64,000 nucleotides of DNA, taken from Stenotrophomonas maltophilia (lineage in GTDB: Bacteria > Pseudomonadota > Gammaproteobacteria > Xanthomonadales > Xanthomonadaceae). The translations under genes and the position numbers were made by a program. The notes under the pieces are model-generated. The model was not told the DNA's origin. It searched no databases and was given only the letters and a program-made list of their open reading frames with translations. This document shows, piece after piece, positions 9,367-18,085 of this stretch. How positions within the stretch are numbered: position 1 is the stretch's first letter; each line of letters opens with the position of its first letter. The DNA is taken from assembly GCF_900186865.1 (NCBI RefSeq), contig NZ_LT906480.1, positions 3,180,001 through 3,244,000 of the forward strand, in the 5' to 3' direction.

Positions 9367-10500
9367 TCAGCCTACCTTCGGCATGTTCTTGGTCACGCAA
9401 TGGATGCCGCCACCGCCACCGGCGATCGCATCGATGTCCACCTGTTCGATCACACGACCGGGATACATGTCTTCCAGTAGTTCACGGCAGTAGCCATCGG
9501 CTGCGTCGTCACCGAACTGCGGCGCGACCACCGCGCCGTTGATCGGCAGGTAGTTGATGTAGCCCATCGCCAGATCATCGTTGTCGCGGGTATGCACGTT
9601 GTCGCGCCCGTCCAGCGGCGGCGGCAGCGTGTGCACCTGCAGACGACGGCCATCGGCATCGGTGGCGCCGCGCAGAATCTCCAGGTGCTCGCGGGTCAGA
9701 TCGTAGTCGTAGGACTCCGGATCGTCGTCCAGATTGGCGATCACCACGCCCGGACGCACGAAGCGCGCATAGAAATCCACGTGTGCGTCAGTGATGTCCT
9801 CGCCGGCGATGCCGGGCAGCCAGATCACCTTGCGCAGGCCGAGGTGGTGCATCAGCTCGGCCTCGATATCCGCGCGCGACCAGCCGGGATTGCGATTGCG
9901 GTTCACCCAGCAGCTTTCGGTGAGGATGGCCGTGCCATGGCCATCGACTTCGATGCCGCCACCCTCGCCCACCAGATCGCTTTCCAGCAGCGTCGCGCCG
10001 GTCACCTGCGCCAGCCACGGCGCCACCGCACCATCGTTCCGTGCGCTCTGCTTGCCGCCCCAGCCGTTGAAGTTGAAATCAACCAGGCCCAGCCCGCCCT
10101 TGCCATCGGTGACGAAACAACCGCCGTAGTCGCGCACCCAGATGTCATCCAGCGGCACTTCGAGAAACTCGATGTTGTCGCGGCCGCAGCGGTCCTGCGC
10201 CAGCTTCCGCTGCGCCGGGCGGCACAGCACGCTGACCGGCTGGTAGCGGGCGATGGTGCGGGCCAGGCGGGCGACGGCGGTGTTCACCGCGTCGGCCTGC
10301 GCACCCCAGACCCGCGGTTGCGCAGCAAAGGCCAGGAAGACGCGCTCCTGCGGGCCGTGCTCGTCGGGCATCCGCCAGACGCCCGCTGCTGGCCCCGCTG
10401 CGGATACGCGCGCGGGCAGCCCCGCCAGGCCGAGGGCGGCCAGGCCGCCAAGACCAGCGGCGCCGGCCAGTTGGGTGAGGAAGTGACGACGGCTGTTCAT
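9367..10500 (-). CDS. Tat-exported agmatine deiminase / peptidyl-arginine deiminase family protein (377 aa)
   Basis: Guanidine-group hydrolase of the agmatine deiminase/PPAD family. The start at 10500 has GGAG six bases upstream. A twin-arginine signal (SRRHFLTQLAGAAGL, Arg4-Arg5) precedes the mature protein, so export to the periplasm by Tat is predicted, unlike the cytosolic agmatine deiminase AguA. Family motifs are WVRDYGG, VGEGGGIEVDGHGT and DAHVDFYARF, with the catalytic cysteine in GGGGIHCVTKNMP (Cys368). It lies divergent from a LysR-type regulator. Agmatine, other guanidino compounds or C-terminal peptidyl-arginine are possible substrates; the sequence does not choose. Confidence 0.88.
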   Translation of the reverse strand: MNSRRHFLTQLAGAAGLGGLAALGLAGLPARVSAAGPAAGVWRMPDEHGPQERVFLAFAAQPRVWGAQADAVNTAVARLARTIARYQPVSVLCRPAQRKLAQDRCGRDNIEFLEVPLDDIWVRDYGGCFVTDGKGGLGLVDFNFNGWGGKQSARNDGAVAPWLAQVTGATLLESDLVGEGGGIEVDGHGTAILTESCWVNRNRNPGWSRADIEAELMHHLGLRKVIWLPGIAGEDITDAHVDFYARFVRPGVVIANLDDDPESYDYDLTREHLEILRGATDADGRRLQVHTLPPPLDGRDNVHTRDNDDLAMGYINYLPINGAVVAPQFGDDAADGYCRELLEDMYPGRVIEQVDIDAIAGGGGGIHCVTKNMPKVG

Positions 10501-10546
10501 GACAGGCTCCATGGCCGGTGTGGGATGGACCTATGCTGCGCTTGCG

Positions 10547-10567
10547 TATCGATAAGAACAAACGATA
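10547..10567. promoter_or_regulatory. Candidate LysR operator palindrome
   Basis: A perfect inverted repeat TATCG / CGATA separated by 11 AT-rich bases, in the divergent spacer between the deiminase and LysR genes. A second, weaker dyad (TTCA-N9-TGAA) follows at 10570-10586. Dyads of this size in a divergent LysR spacer are typical binding sites. Confidence 0.5.
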
Positions 10568-10604
10568 GATTCAGCCATCAATTGAACAGTTTTACTTATC
10601 TGAG

Positions 10605-11489
10605 ATGCTGAGGCATTGGCCACCGCTGAACGCGTTGCGTGGTTTCGAGGCCGCCGCCCGCCTGGGTAGTTTCCACAGGGCCGCCGAGGAACTGCATCTG
10701 ACCCAGTCGGCCATCAGCCAGCAGATCCGGGGCCTGGAAGCCTCGCTGCAGCAGCCGTTGTTCTTCCGGCAGGGCCGCAGCGTCACCCTCACCGACGCCG
10801 GCATCGACCTGCTGGAAACCACCCAGTCACTGCTGCGGCAGCTGGCCAGCGGCATCCGCCGGCTCGATCAGTACCGCAAGCCGAATCAACTGATCGTCAA
10901 CACCAGCCCAGCCTTTGCCCGGCATTGGCTGGTGCCGCGCCTGGCCAGCTTCCACCGCCTGCATCCCGACGCCGACCTGTGGCTGCTGACCAGCGAGGAG
11001 GCACCGGATATGACCACGCAGACGCTGGACGTGGCGGTACGCGATGACCTCGACTCACAGGCGCAGTGCCAGCATCGCGTGCTGCTGCAGGATCGCCTCT
11101 TTCCGGCCTGCCATCCGGCCCTGCTCGCCACGCCGGTGCACGAACGCCTCACCCTGCATGGCGAGCGCGAAATGGACTGGAGCCAGTGGCAGGTACAGGG
11201 GGGCGCCGATGTCGGCCAGCGCCGCGAAGGCATGAACTTCTCCGAACCCGGGCAGCTGCTGGATGCTGCCTGCCAAGGGCTGGGTATCGCCCTGGTCAGC
11301 GAGCTGCTGGCGGCACGCGCCTGCGATCAGGGGCTGCTGCAGCCGCTGGATGAGGCATGCGTGCGCGGCCCGCGCTGGAGCTGGCTGGTGCATGAGGACA
11401 GCGCGGCCGATCCGCTGGTGATCAGTTTCTGTGAGTGGTTGCTGGCGAGTCTGCCCGCAGAAGCTACTTCTGCTGCAGCGCGCGCTTGA
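10605..11489 (+). CDS. LysR-type transcriptional regulator, GcvA-like (294 aa)
   Basis: N-terminal winged helix-turn-helix at about residues 7-65: LNALRGFEAAARLGSFHRAAEEL, then LTQSAISQQIRGLE, as in GcvA-type LysR proteins. The C-terminal effector domain is of the periplasmic-binding-protein type. It is divergent from the Tat-exported deiminase gene and most likely controls it. The 3' end overlaps the convergent SGNH hydrolase gene by 26 bases. The inducer is unknown; an arginine- or agmatine-related molecule would fit the neighbour. Confidence 0.9.
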   Translation: MLRHWPPLNALRGFEAAARLGSFHRAAEELHLTQSAISQQIRGLEASLQQPLFFRQGRSVTLTDAGIDLLETTQSLLRQLASGIRRLDQYRKPNQLIVNTSPAFARHWLVPRLASFHRLHPDADLWLLTSEEAPDMTTQTLDVAVRDDLDSQAQCQHRVLLQDRLFPACHPALLATPVHERLTLHGEREMDWSQWQVQGGADVGQRREGMNFSEPGQLLDAACQGLGIALVSELLAARACDQGLLQPLDEACVRGPRWSWLVHEDSAADPLVISFCEWLLASLPAEATSAAARA

Positions 11490-12252
11490 CCGCCGCCTCG
11501 GCCAACGGCGCCATCACCGCATAGCCCTTCGCCGTGGGATGCACGCCATCCTCGGCCAGCTGCGGATCGAGTCCTCCGGCGGCATTGGCCATCGGCGTGT
11601 AGTAGTCCAGATAGACCAGCTGCTGCGCATCGGCATAGCGCTTCAATGCCGTGTTCAATGCACGCACCTTCGGCGCTGGCGCTGTTCCCGGCAGCCACGG
11701 GTAATCGTTGACCGGCAGCACCGATGCCAGCACCACGGCGATGCCATGTGCACGCGCCAGGTCCACCATCGCGTGCAGGTTGTCTTCGATCATCGCCTGC
11801 GTGGACGGGCCGGTGTTGCCGGCAATGTCGTTGGTGCCGGCCAGGATCACCACCACCTGTGGCTTCAGTGCCAGCACGTCCTGCGGGAAGCGCACCAGCA
11901 TCTGCGCCGTGGTCTGGCCGCTGATGCCGCGGTTGAGCCAGCCCTTGCCGGGGAAGAATCCAGCGCTGCCTTCCGCACCCCAGCCTTCGGTGATCGAGTC
12001 GCCGAAGAACACCACGCGCGGCTCGCCCGGCACGGCCGCAGGCAGTCGCGCGTTGGCATCACGATAGCGCTGCAACTCCGGAAAATCGGCCAGGCGCTGC
12101 TGCATGAAACGAACCTCGTCTGGGCGCAACTGGTCGATCGGCGTCTGCAGCAGCGGATTGACTGCGACGGCTTCTGCAGCGCCCAGCGGAGAAGCCAACG
12201 CGAGGCCCAGCGTCACGACGGTGGCAGCGGCAAGCTCAACAGATCCACGCAT
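11464..12252 (-). CDS. Secreted SGNH/GDSL-family hydrolase (262 aa)
   Basis: Predicted exported esterase or acyl hydrolase. A signal peptide covers about residues 1-25. The GDSL nucleophile block is VVFFGDSITEGWG (Ser86), the oxyanion glycine/asparagine blocks are NRGISGQTT and GTND (Asn141), and the catalytic Asp-His pair is DGVHP (Asp235, His238). All four SGNH blocks are therefore present. It is similar in layout to the GDSL acylhydrolases that act on carbohydrate esters or lysophospholipids. The 3' end overlaps the LysR gene tail to tail. Confidence 0.9.
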   Translation of the reverse strand: MRGSVELAAATVVTLGLALASPLGAAEAVAVNPLLQTPIDQLRPDEVRFMQQRLADFPELQRYRDANARLPAAVPGEPRVVFFGDSITEGWGAEGSAGFFPGKGWLNRGISGQTTAQMLVRFPQDVLALKPQVVVILAGTNDIAGNTGPSTQAMIEDNLHAMVDLARAHGIAVVLASVLPVNDYPWLPGTAPAPKVRALNTALKRYADAQQLVYLDYYTPMANAAGGLDPQLAEDGVHPTAKGYAVMAPLAEAAVKRALQQK

Positions 12253-12301
12253 GCGAGTACTCCTGAAATCATCTTCCGCAGTCTAACGCCCCGCCCTGTG
12301 C

Positions 12302-13267
12302 TCAGCGTGCAGCCGTACGCGCCGCCACACCCGTGACTTTCGCCGGCATCCACATGCCCGGCGTCCAGCCGCTGGCAGCGAGGATCGCCTTCGGGTTGTC
12401 CTGCTGGATCAGCGCACGCACCGCATCACGCTTGTCCTTGGCCTGCAGGTAATAGGCCTTGGCGATGCGGTAACCCACCCAGTACCCCAGGTCGTAGGGT
12501 TCCTGCGAGCCCGGCTTGTAGTTGTACAGCCACGGCGACAGATCGGTGCTGTCCAGATCCAGCGCGAACGCGCTTTCGATATGCACTTCCCGGCCACGGG
12601 TCCAGGCCGCGTGACGCCCATTGCCGACGTTGCCGGAAATCAGCTCGGCGATGAACTCGGCGATGCCCTCGCCCAGCGAAACACGCAGCACTGTCGCGCG
12701 CGGGTCACCCGGCTCGAAGTCGATCAGGCCGGTCTGCTGGATGTGCACGTATTCGTGTGCGATCACATGCACGAAGCGATCCTGCACATTGGCATTCATG
12801 AAGTCGGCCGCGCACAGCGCTTCCAGACCAATGATCACGCCGCTTTTCGAGGTCAGCCCGACCGGCCGGCCGCGGCCCACCGCGATGGTCACCGGCGGGA
12901 ACCGGGTCTGCGGGTAGATCGCCTGCAGGTTGGAAAACACCTGCGTCAGGCGTTGCTTCACCGCGGGCAGTTCGGCCAGGCAGTTTCGTCCCTGTGCATA
13001 CAGCTCGGGCTGGCTGGCGATGGACTCGGCAATGCGTTCAGGACTGACCCGGCGCGCCTTGGCCAGTTCGGCCAGGCCGGCCGAACCCTCGGCCAGGTAT
13101 CCACGCAGCTGCGCAACGCTGGGCTTGCCGCCAGCGCTGTCATAAAGTGCATAGAAACGGCTGACATCCTCGGTGAGGATCTGCGGCCCTGCCGGTACCG
13201 CTGCGGTGGCCACGCCTACCGCCCCGGCACAGGCCAGGGCCAACAGGCCGCGCAGGATCATGAACAT
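12302..13267 (-). CDS. Secreted putative zinc metalloprotease (HExxH, 321 aa)
   Basis: The start at 13267 follows AAGGA by 7 bases; the long upstream frame is not real. A signal peptide covers about residues 1-23. The zinc-site motif is VIAHEYVHIQQ (His171, Glu172, His175), with a downstream glutamate region GEGIAEFIAELISG that could supply the third ligand. This resembles the DUF2268 group of putative Zn-dependent proteases. The YDLGYWVGYRIAKAYY segment near the C-terminus also matches that group. It is 49 bases upstream of the SGNH hydrolase gene on the same strand and may be co-transcribed. Confidence 0.75.
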   Translation of the reverse strand: MFMILRGLLALACAGAVGVATAAVPAGPQILTEDVSRFYALYDSAGGKPSVAQLRGYLAEGSAGLAELAKARRVSPERIAESIASQPELYAQGRNCLAELPAVKQRLTQVFSNLQAIYPQTRFPPVTIAVGRGRPVGLTSKSGVIIGLEALCAADFMNANVQDRFVHVIAHEYVHIQQTGLIDFEPGDPRATVLRVSLGEGIAEFIAELISGNVGNGRHAAWTRGREVHIESAFALDLDSTDLSPWLYNYKPGSQEPYDLGYWVGYRIAKAYYLQAKDKRDAVRALIQQDNPKAILAASGWTPGMWMPAKVTGVAARTAAR

Positions 13268-13405
13268 CGCTCCGTCCTTGGTGGAGTGCATGCGAAACGC
13301 GCAATCTATCACTCCGCCCGGCCCACTGCAGCAGGCGGATGCGGGCGCACCGGCGCTGTGCCAGACTCGCTTCGGCACCTGCCATGGAAGATGGAGCACC
13401 GCACG

Positions 13406-14389
13406 ATGATGATCGTTCCCGCGTACTGGGCCGAAGCCCGCCTGCAGGCCCGTTTCCGTGGCCGGCCGGTGGTCGTGCGCCGCTTCGGCTGGTCCGACGA
13501 AGGCCCTGCCGAGGCGCAGGTGCACGCCGACCGCCGCGCCAACGAAGCCCTCAATGCCATCCTCGCCGGGCAGGCGCTTCCGCGACGCGAAGTGCGCAGC
13601 AACTACGGCGTGGAGGGCGTGCCGATCCGCGAGCAGATCGTGCAGCGCGACGGCGACGTCATCATTACACGCAACAGCTACGGTGCGCTGTGCCTGAACA
13701 CCCCGGACGTGCTGTTCGCCGACATCGATCATGCGCAGCCACCTGCCGGTTGCGTGATGCCTGCAATCATCGCCGCAGTGCTGCTGTTCGCTGGCGCCGT
13801 CATCGGCACTCTGCTCTGGCACTGGCTGGTGGGACTGGTGCTGGGGGTGGCAGCGGTGCTGCTGGTCAACACGGCGATGCTGATGCAGCGCAAGCGGCGC
13901 CTGGCCGCGGCCGGTGGCGCCGAAGGCGTGGCCCTGCAGCGGGTCGCGGCCTTCAGCGAACAGCATCCGGACTGGCATCTGCGTACGTACCGCACGCCGG
14001 CTGGATTGCGCGTGCTGGCCATGCACGCCACGTTCCTGCCCGAAGACGAGCAGCTGCAGGCGTTCTTCAGAACGCTGGGCGCCGACACCCTGTACGCGCG
14101 CATGTGCCGGCTGCAGCACTGCTTCCGTGCGCGCCTGACACCAAAGCCGTGGCGCGTTGGCCTGAGGTACCGCATCCGTCCGCCGGTGGCCGCGTGGTCA
14201 GCCGAGCAGGCCAACAACCCGGATCGCCTGGCCTGGATTGCCGAGTACGAAAAGAAGAGTGCCGGCTTCGCCGCGTGCGCCTACCTGCGCAGTTTCGGTG
14301 ATACCACGCGCATCCATGCCAAGGCCGAGCACGTGCGCGAACTGCATGACCGGTTGGCGCATGCGCAGGACCGCCTGCCGTTGGCGTGA
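13406..14389 (+). CDS. Membrane protein of unknown function (327 aa)
   Basis: Unrecognised. I chose the ATG at 13406 because GGAG lies 9 bases upstream; an in-frame ATG at 13391 is possible. The N-terminal ~110 residues are soluble and charged. Two close membrane helices follow at about residues 113-155 (MPAIIAAVLLFAGAVIGTLLW and LVGLVLGVAAVLLVNTAML), then a basic C-terminal domain with four cysteines and many arginines. It stands alone, divergent from the metalloprotease gene and convergent with the next. Confidence 0.7.
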   Translation: MMIVPAYWAEARLQARFRGRPVVVRRFGWSDEGPAEAQVHADRRANEALNAILAGQALPRREVRSNYGVEGVPIREQIVQRDGDVIITRNSYGALCLNTPDVLFADIDHAQPPAGCVMPAIIAAVLLFAGAVIGTLLWHWLVGLVLGVAAVLLVNTAMLMQRKRRLAAAGGAEGVALQRVAAFSEQHPDWHLRTYRTPAGLRVLAMHATFLPEDEQLQAFFRTLGADTLYARMCRLQHCFRARLTPKPWRVGLRYRIRPPVAAWSAEQANNPDRLAWIAEYEKKSAGFAACAYLRSFGDTTRIHAKAEHVRELHDRLAHAQDRLPLA

Positions 14390-14399
14390 GCTCGGGTGC

Positions 14400-14720
14400 T
14401 CAATCAGCGCTCTGCACGAACGGCTGCCCTGCCAGGGTAGTGCCCAGCCGCACCGCAATCTGCTGTTCACCCTTCTCGAAGGTCGTCGCGCACTGCTTCC
14501 CGCCCTTCTGGCACCCCACTTCCGGAAAGCCCTCCAGCGATTCCGGCGCGCCCTGCGCCGGCTTCACCTGCCATCCCGCAGCATCCAGCAGGCGCTTGGC
14601 CTTGGCGTAGGGCATGCCGGCGATGATCCCCAGCTGCGCCAGCTCGGTGGGCAGCGATTGGGCATGGGCGTTTGAAACCAGGACCAACGACAACGTTGCA
14701 GCAAGAACGATGGCTTTCAT
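14400..14720 (-). CDS. Small secreted protein of unknown function (106 aa)
   Basis: Start taken at 14720, where a good signal peptide begins (MKAIVLAATLSLVLVSNAHAQ, cut after residue 21). The mature part reads LGIIAGMPYAKAKRLLDAAGW, a pattern common in small secreted proteins that resembles the first half of a PASTA/SmpA-like 'G-x-x-x-A-x-x-L-x-x-x-G-W' unit. A cysteine pair (VGCQKGGKQCATT) may form a disulfide. The Shine-Dalgarno sequence is weak and an upstream start at 14744 cannot be excluded. Function unknown. Confidence 0.65.
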   Translation of the reverse strand: MKAIVLAATLSLVLVSNAHAQSLPTELAQLGIIAGMPYAKAKRLLDAAGWQVKPAQGAPESLEGFPEVGCQKGGKQCATTFEKGEQQIAVRLGTTLAGQPFVQSAD

Positions 14721-14852
14721 TGCACCGACCCGGGACGAACTCACAGGGCCAGCCTAGCCCATCTGCGTGGCACGCGAATGTGCCGGTAACACGTCGTTAC
14801 CGAGTCTCCACAGTTGATTGCAGAGCGCGTGCGGCTGGTTACAGCAGGATGC

Positions 14853-14880
14853 AGGAAGGCCACCCGGAGGTGGCCTTCCT
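14853..14880 (-). terminator. Terminator hairpin of the S9 peptidase gene
   Basis: AGGAAGGCCACC / GGTGGCCTTCCT forms a 12-bp perfect stem with a 4-base loop, starting 7 bases after the stop codon at 14887 on the minus strand. The T-run is poor, as is common in high-GC genomes. Confidence 0.65.
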
Positions 14881-14886
14881 GTTCCT

Positions 14887-17349
14887 TCACTTGGCGTTCT
14901 TCACGTAGGTGTCGAACCAGTTCAGCATTTCCGATACCAGCTGCTCGTTCGACTCCAGCGCGGTGTACCAGTGCGGCTCGTTCGGCAGCATCACCAAGCG
15001 GGTGGTACCGCCGTTGCCGCGGATCGCCTGGTACAGCTTGCGCGACTGGAACGGCTCGGTGCCCGGATTGGCGTCGTCCTCGCCGTGGACCAGCAGCAGC
15101 GGCAGCTTGATCTTGTCGGCATAGAAGAACGGCGAGGCCTTCAGGTACACGTCCTGCGCCTGCCAGACCGAGCGGCGTTCGTTCTGGAAGCCGAACGGGG
15201 TGAAGGTCTTGTTGTACGAACCGCTGGTCGCCACGCCGGCCTTGAACAGCTTGGTGTGCGCGATCAGGTTGGCGGTCATCAGGCCGCCGTGGCTGTGACC
15301 GGTCACGCCGATGCGGTTGCGGTCGACCACGCCCATGTCCACGGCCTTGTCCACCGCCGCCTTGGCGTCGGCTTCCAGCTGCTCCAGGTAGGTGTCGTAG
15401 GCGTTCTTCGGGTCACCCACGATCGGGAACGAGGCGTTGTCGATGATCGCGTAGCCGGCCAGCAGCATCAGGCGGTACGGCTGCAGACGGGTGAAGGTCT
15501 GCTGCGAACCGGACACCTGGCCGGCCTGCGCGGCATTGGCGAAGTCGGCCGGGTACGCATACAGGATCGCCGGCACGCGCTGGCCTTCCTTGTAGCCCGG
15601 CGGCGTGTACAGGGTGAACGACAGGTCCACGCCGTCGGCACGCTTGTAGGTCACCAGCTGCTTCTTGATCTGGCGCACCTCCGGGGTCGGGTCGACCAGC
15701 TTGGTCAGCGCGGTCGCGGTGGACGCGAACTGCGCCTCGCCGGTCTTCGCATCAGCCACTGCCTCACCCTGCTGGCGGATGAAGGCGTTCGGGGGATCGA
15801 TCACCGACTGGTGCCAGGTCAGGTAGCGCCCCGGCGTGCTGCTGAAACCGAGGAACTGTTCGTAGGCGTCGGCACTGCTGCGGAACAGGCGCTCGCTCTT
15901 CAGGGTGCCCAGGTCCAGGCGGTCCAGGAACGGACGGTCGCCCTGCGGCGACGCGCCACGGCCGCTGAGGAACACATGGTTGCCCTCACGGCGCACCACC
16001 TGCGCACCATTCGGCAAGCGGGTAAAGACCAGGTTGCCGGGGTTGGCGTACAGCTCGTCGCTGGACATGTCCCACAGCAGGCGGCCTTCCTTCTTCGGCT
16101 GGTCCACATCGACGATGCGGGTCTGCATCCAGTGGCGGTTCTCGTCGTTCTCGTACTGGAACGCCACGGCCGGATCGGCGGTCCACGCGAAGCCCTCAAA
16201 TCGCTGCGCGGTACGGGTGATTTCGGTCGGCTTGCCGTTGAACGGGGCCTTCAGCATCAGCACGCGGTCGCGGTGCGGCACGTTGACTTTCCAGTCGCCC
16301 TTGTCCAGTGCCTCGGCATAGACCAGGGTGGCCGGATCGGTGGCACGCCAGTCGAAGCCACGCGGGCCTTCCGGCACGCCATGCACCGGTACGCGGTCGG
16401 CCAGCGGCAGGCTGGCAATCGGCGTGGATTTGCCGCTGGCGATGTCCAGCACGGCCACGTCGTTGGCGAAGCGCTGGTAGGTCACCGCATGCGAGTATGG
16501 CGCCTTGATCGATTCGGTCAGCACGTGCACGCCATCGGGTGCGGCGCTGACTTCGTTGAACAGCGCCGGCTGCCCGACCGGACGCACGCTGTTGGCGGCG
16601 GTATCGACCACGGCCAGCTGCGAGGCACCGTAATAAGCGAACAGCTTCTCGTCATGCACGCTGGTCAGCGTGTCGCGGGCCTCGTAGGTGCTGCTCTCGC
16701 CACTGCTGCCCAGCGACTCCTGTGCATCCGGGCCGGTCGGTACGCCGCCGTTGGACGGTGCCGGGCCCTGATTGGCCGGTACCAGCTTCACCAGCAGGTT
16801 CTGGCTGCCACCCAGCCACTGCACGGTGTAGCCGAAGATCGGGTTCAGCTGCACGTTCGGCACCTGCTTCACCTGCCCGGTGGCCGCATCGCCCACCCAC
16901 AGCTGCACGCTGGTATCGACCGCATTCTGGAAGGCGAAGTGGCTGCCATCGGCCGACCACAGCGCGCCGGTGGCGCAGCCCTGCGGCAGGTTGACCTTGG
17001 TCTCCTTGCCGCTGCCGATGTCGACCAGGGTGAAGTCGGCCACGCAGGCCGGAATGCCGTAGCCACCGGGCGTGTCATGGCGGCTGCGGTTCTTCGGCTC
17101 CAGGCGCACGCCAGCCAGCTTCAGGTACGGCTGGGCGACGCGGCTGATCGACGGGTAGGTCTGCGCGGTGGTCAGCAGCAGGCGCTGGCCGCCCGGGGCC
17201 ACGTTCGGCGCCGGCGGCGGCGGTGCCTTCAACACCTTGAGCAGGTGTTCCGGCGGCTTCGCGTAATCGGCAAGCGCCGGGCCAGCGGCCAGCAGGCCGA
17301 CGGTGGCAACGGCAACAGCCGCCGCCAGAGAGGTTCGACGGATGAGCAT
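14887..17349 (-). CDS. Secreted S9-family prolyl-oligopeptidase-like serine peptidase (820 aa)
   Basis: Start at 17349, preceded by AGGGGATAAGG. A signal peptide covers about residues 1-28. The N-terminal two thirds form a predicted beta-propeller, and the C-terminal alpha/beta hydrolase domain carries the nucleophile motif GHSHGG (Ser686). The acid loop is LLVHGEDDANPGTEP and the catalytic histidine sits in LPNEPHWYTALES. The HxxG-type nucleophile elbow and size resemble glutamyl endopeptidase-like and dipeptidyl-peptidase relatives of Xanthomonadaceae. It probably degrades peptides in the periplasm or outside the cell. It forms its own transcription unit, ended by the hairpin at 14853-14880. 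Confidence 0.9.
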   Translation of the reverse strand: MLIRRTSLAAAVAVATVGLLAAGPALADYAKPPEHLLKVLKAPPPPAPNVAPGGQRLLLTTAQTYPSISRVAQPYLKLAGVRLEPKNRSRHDTPGGYGIPACVADFTLVDIGSGKETKVNLPQGCATGALWSADGSHFAFQNAVDTSVQLWVGDAATGQVKQVPNVQLNPIFGYTVQWLGGSQNLLVKLVPANQGPAPSNGGVPTGPDAQESLGSSGESSTYEARDTLTSVHDEKLFAYYGASQLAVVDTAANSVRPVGQPALFNEVSAAPDGVHVLTESIKAPYSHAVTYQRFANDVAVLDIASGKSTPIASLPLADRVPVHGVPEGPRGFDWRATDPATLVYAEALDKGDWKVNVPHRDRVLMLKAPFNGKPTEITRTAQRFEGFAWTADPAVAFQYENDENRHWMQTRIVDVDQPKKEGRLLWDMSSDELYANPGNLVFTRLPNGAQVVRREGNHVFLSGRGASPQGDRPFLDRLDLGTLKSERLFRSSADAYEQFLGFSSTPGRYLTWHQSVIDPPNAFIRQQGEAVADAKTGEAQFASTATALTKLVDPTPEVRQIKKQLVTYKRADGVDLSFTLYTPPGYKEGQRVPAILYAYPADFANAAQAGQVSGSQQTFTRLQPYRLMLLAGYAIIDNASFPIVGDPKNAYDTYLEQLEADAKAAVDKAVDMGVVDRNRIGVTGHSHGGLMTANLIAHTKLFKAGVATSGSYNKTFTPFGFQNERRSVWQAQDVYLKASPFFYADKIKLPLLLVHGEDDANPGTEPFQSRKLYQAIRGNGGTTRLVMLPNEPHWYTALESNEQLVSEMLNWFDTYVKNAK

Positions 17350-17473
17350 CCTTATCCCCTGGGGTGTGAATGGGCGCCCGGAATCGGGCATGGACCCGAA
17401 TCTAGCACCGCAGGGGTTGTCGTGAATGGGCCGGAAGGACTAGTGGCCGGATGGGGCAAAGTGCGGCTCCGGG

Positions 17474-17516
17474 AGGTGCCGGGGAACTGCCGGCACCTGC
17501 CAGGCATGGCCTGGCA
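17474..17516. repeat. Two adjacent palindromes abutting a gene 3' end
   Basis: AGGTGCCGG / CCGGCACCT (17474-17498) and TGCCAGGC-ATG-GCCTGGCA (17498-17516), the second ending one base before the stop codon of the minus-strand gene at 17517. The second palindrome, with its flanking ACTACT, recurs at 51871-51893 beside another 3' end; read from the minus strand it begins GTAG. Confidence 0.65.
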
Positions 17517-17846
17517 CTACTGCTGCGCGTGCAGGTCCCAGGTGGCCAGGTAGTCGGGGTCGACCACGATCATGCCGCTGGTGCGCATGCGGTACTCGCC
17601 GGGTTCGGCTGGTTGGTACTGGTCCAGCATCGGTGGCAGGTAGCGCTCGTGGCCATCATTCTCGTCGGCCAGCACCACGCCCTCGTCGGCGCTGATGCGC
17701 AACACCGTGCCGGCGTACTGCTCCAGCCCCTTCACCTGGCCGTCGCCGCCATAGCGGGTGACCCCGACCAGGACGACCTTGCCGATCATTTCTTCCGCCT
17801 TGGCATCGTCCAAGGTCGGCAGAATGGGAGTGAATTCGTCGCTCAT
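17517..17846 (-). CDS. Small acidic protein of unknown function (109 aa)
   Basis: Start at 17846 with a strong GGAGGTG seven bases upstream, so translation is well supported. The protein is acidic, has no signal peptide or membrane segment and reads as mainly beta strands: KVVLVGVTRYGGDGQVKGLEQYAGTVLRISADEGVVLA. That small-barrel-like pattern might be an SH3- or Sm-like fold, but I do not recognise a family. It is divergent from the HipA-like kinase gene across a 239-base spacer in which I see no further feature. Confidence 0.75.
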   Translation of the reverse strand: MSDEFTPILPTLDDAKAEEMIGKVVLVGVTRYGGDGQVKGLEQYAGTVLRISADEGVVLADENDGHERYLPPMLDQYQPAEPGEYRMRTSGMIVVDPDYLATWDLHAQQ

Positions 17847-18085
17847 CGGTGCACCTCCGTAGCCTGCAGGACATCGTGGATGAGGTTTCCGCTTCGCAGT
17901 GCGCGTCGCTGGCAGCCGAGCAGGTACCCAGCCTGGAGCCTCTGCATCGAGAGTGCCAGTACGCCCATGAACCCAAGGGTTCCTGTAGCAGGATGCTGCC
18001 ATCGCAGGCGGAAGGGACAGGTGAAGGCCGAAATCGGTCCTCGCCGGTCAGAGGGTTGCGCCTGCACCCACGCTAGAATGCACGC

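Noticed and set aside
12302..14119. 605-codon frame extending the metalloprotease upstream
   Set aside because: The part beyond 13267 overlaps the well-supported gene at 13406-14389 on the other strand and has no family signal; AAGGA marks the start at 13267.
14818..17553. 911-codon plus-strand frame opposite the S9 peptidase
   Set aside because: Antisense shadow; the minus-strand frame has signal peptide and catalytic triad.
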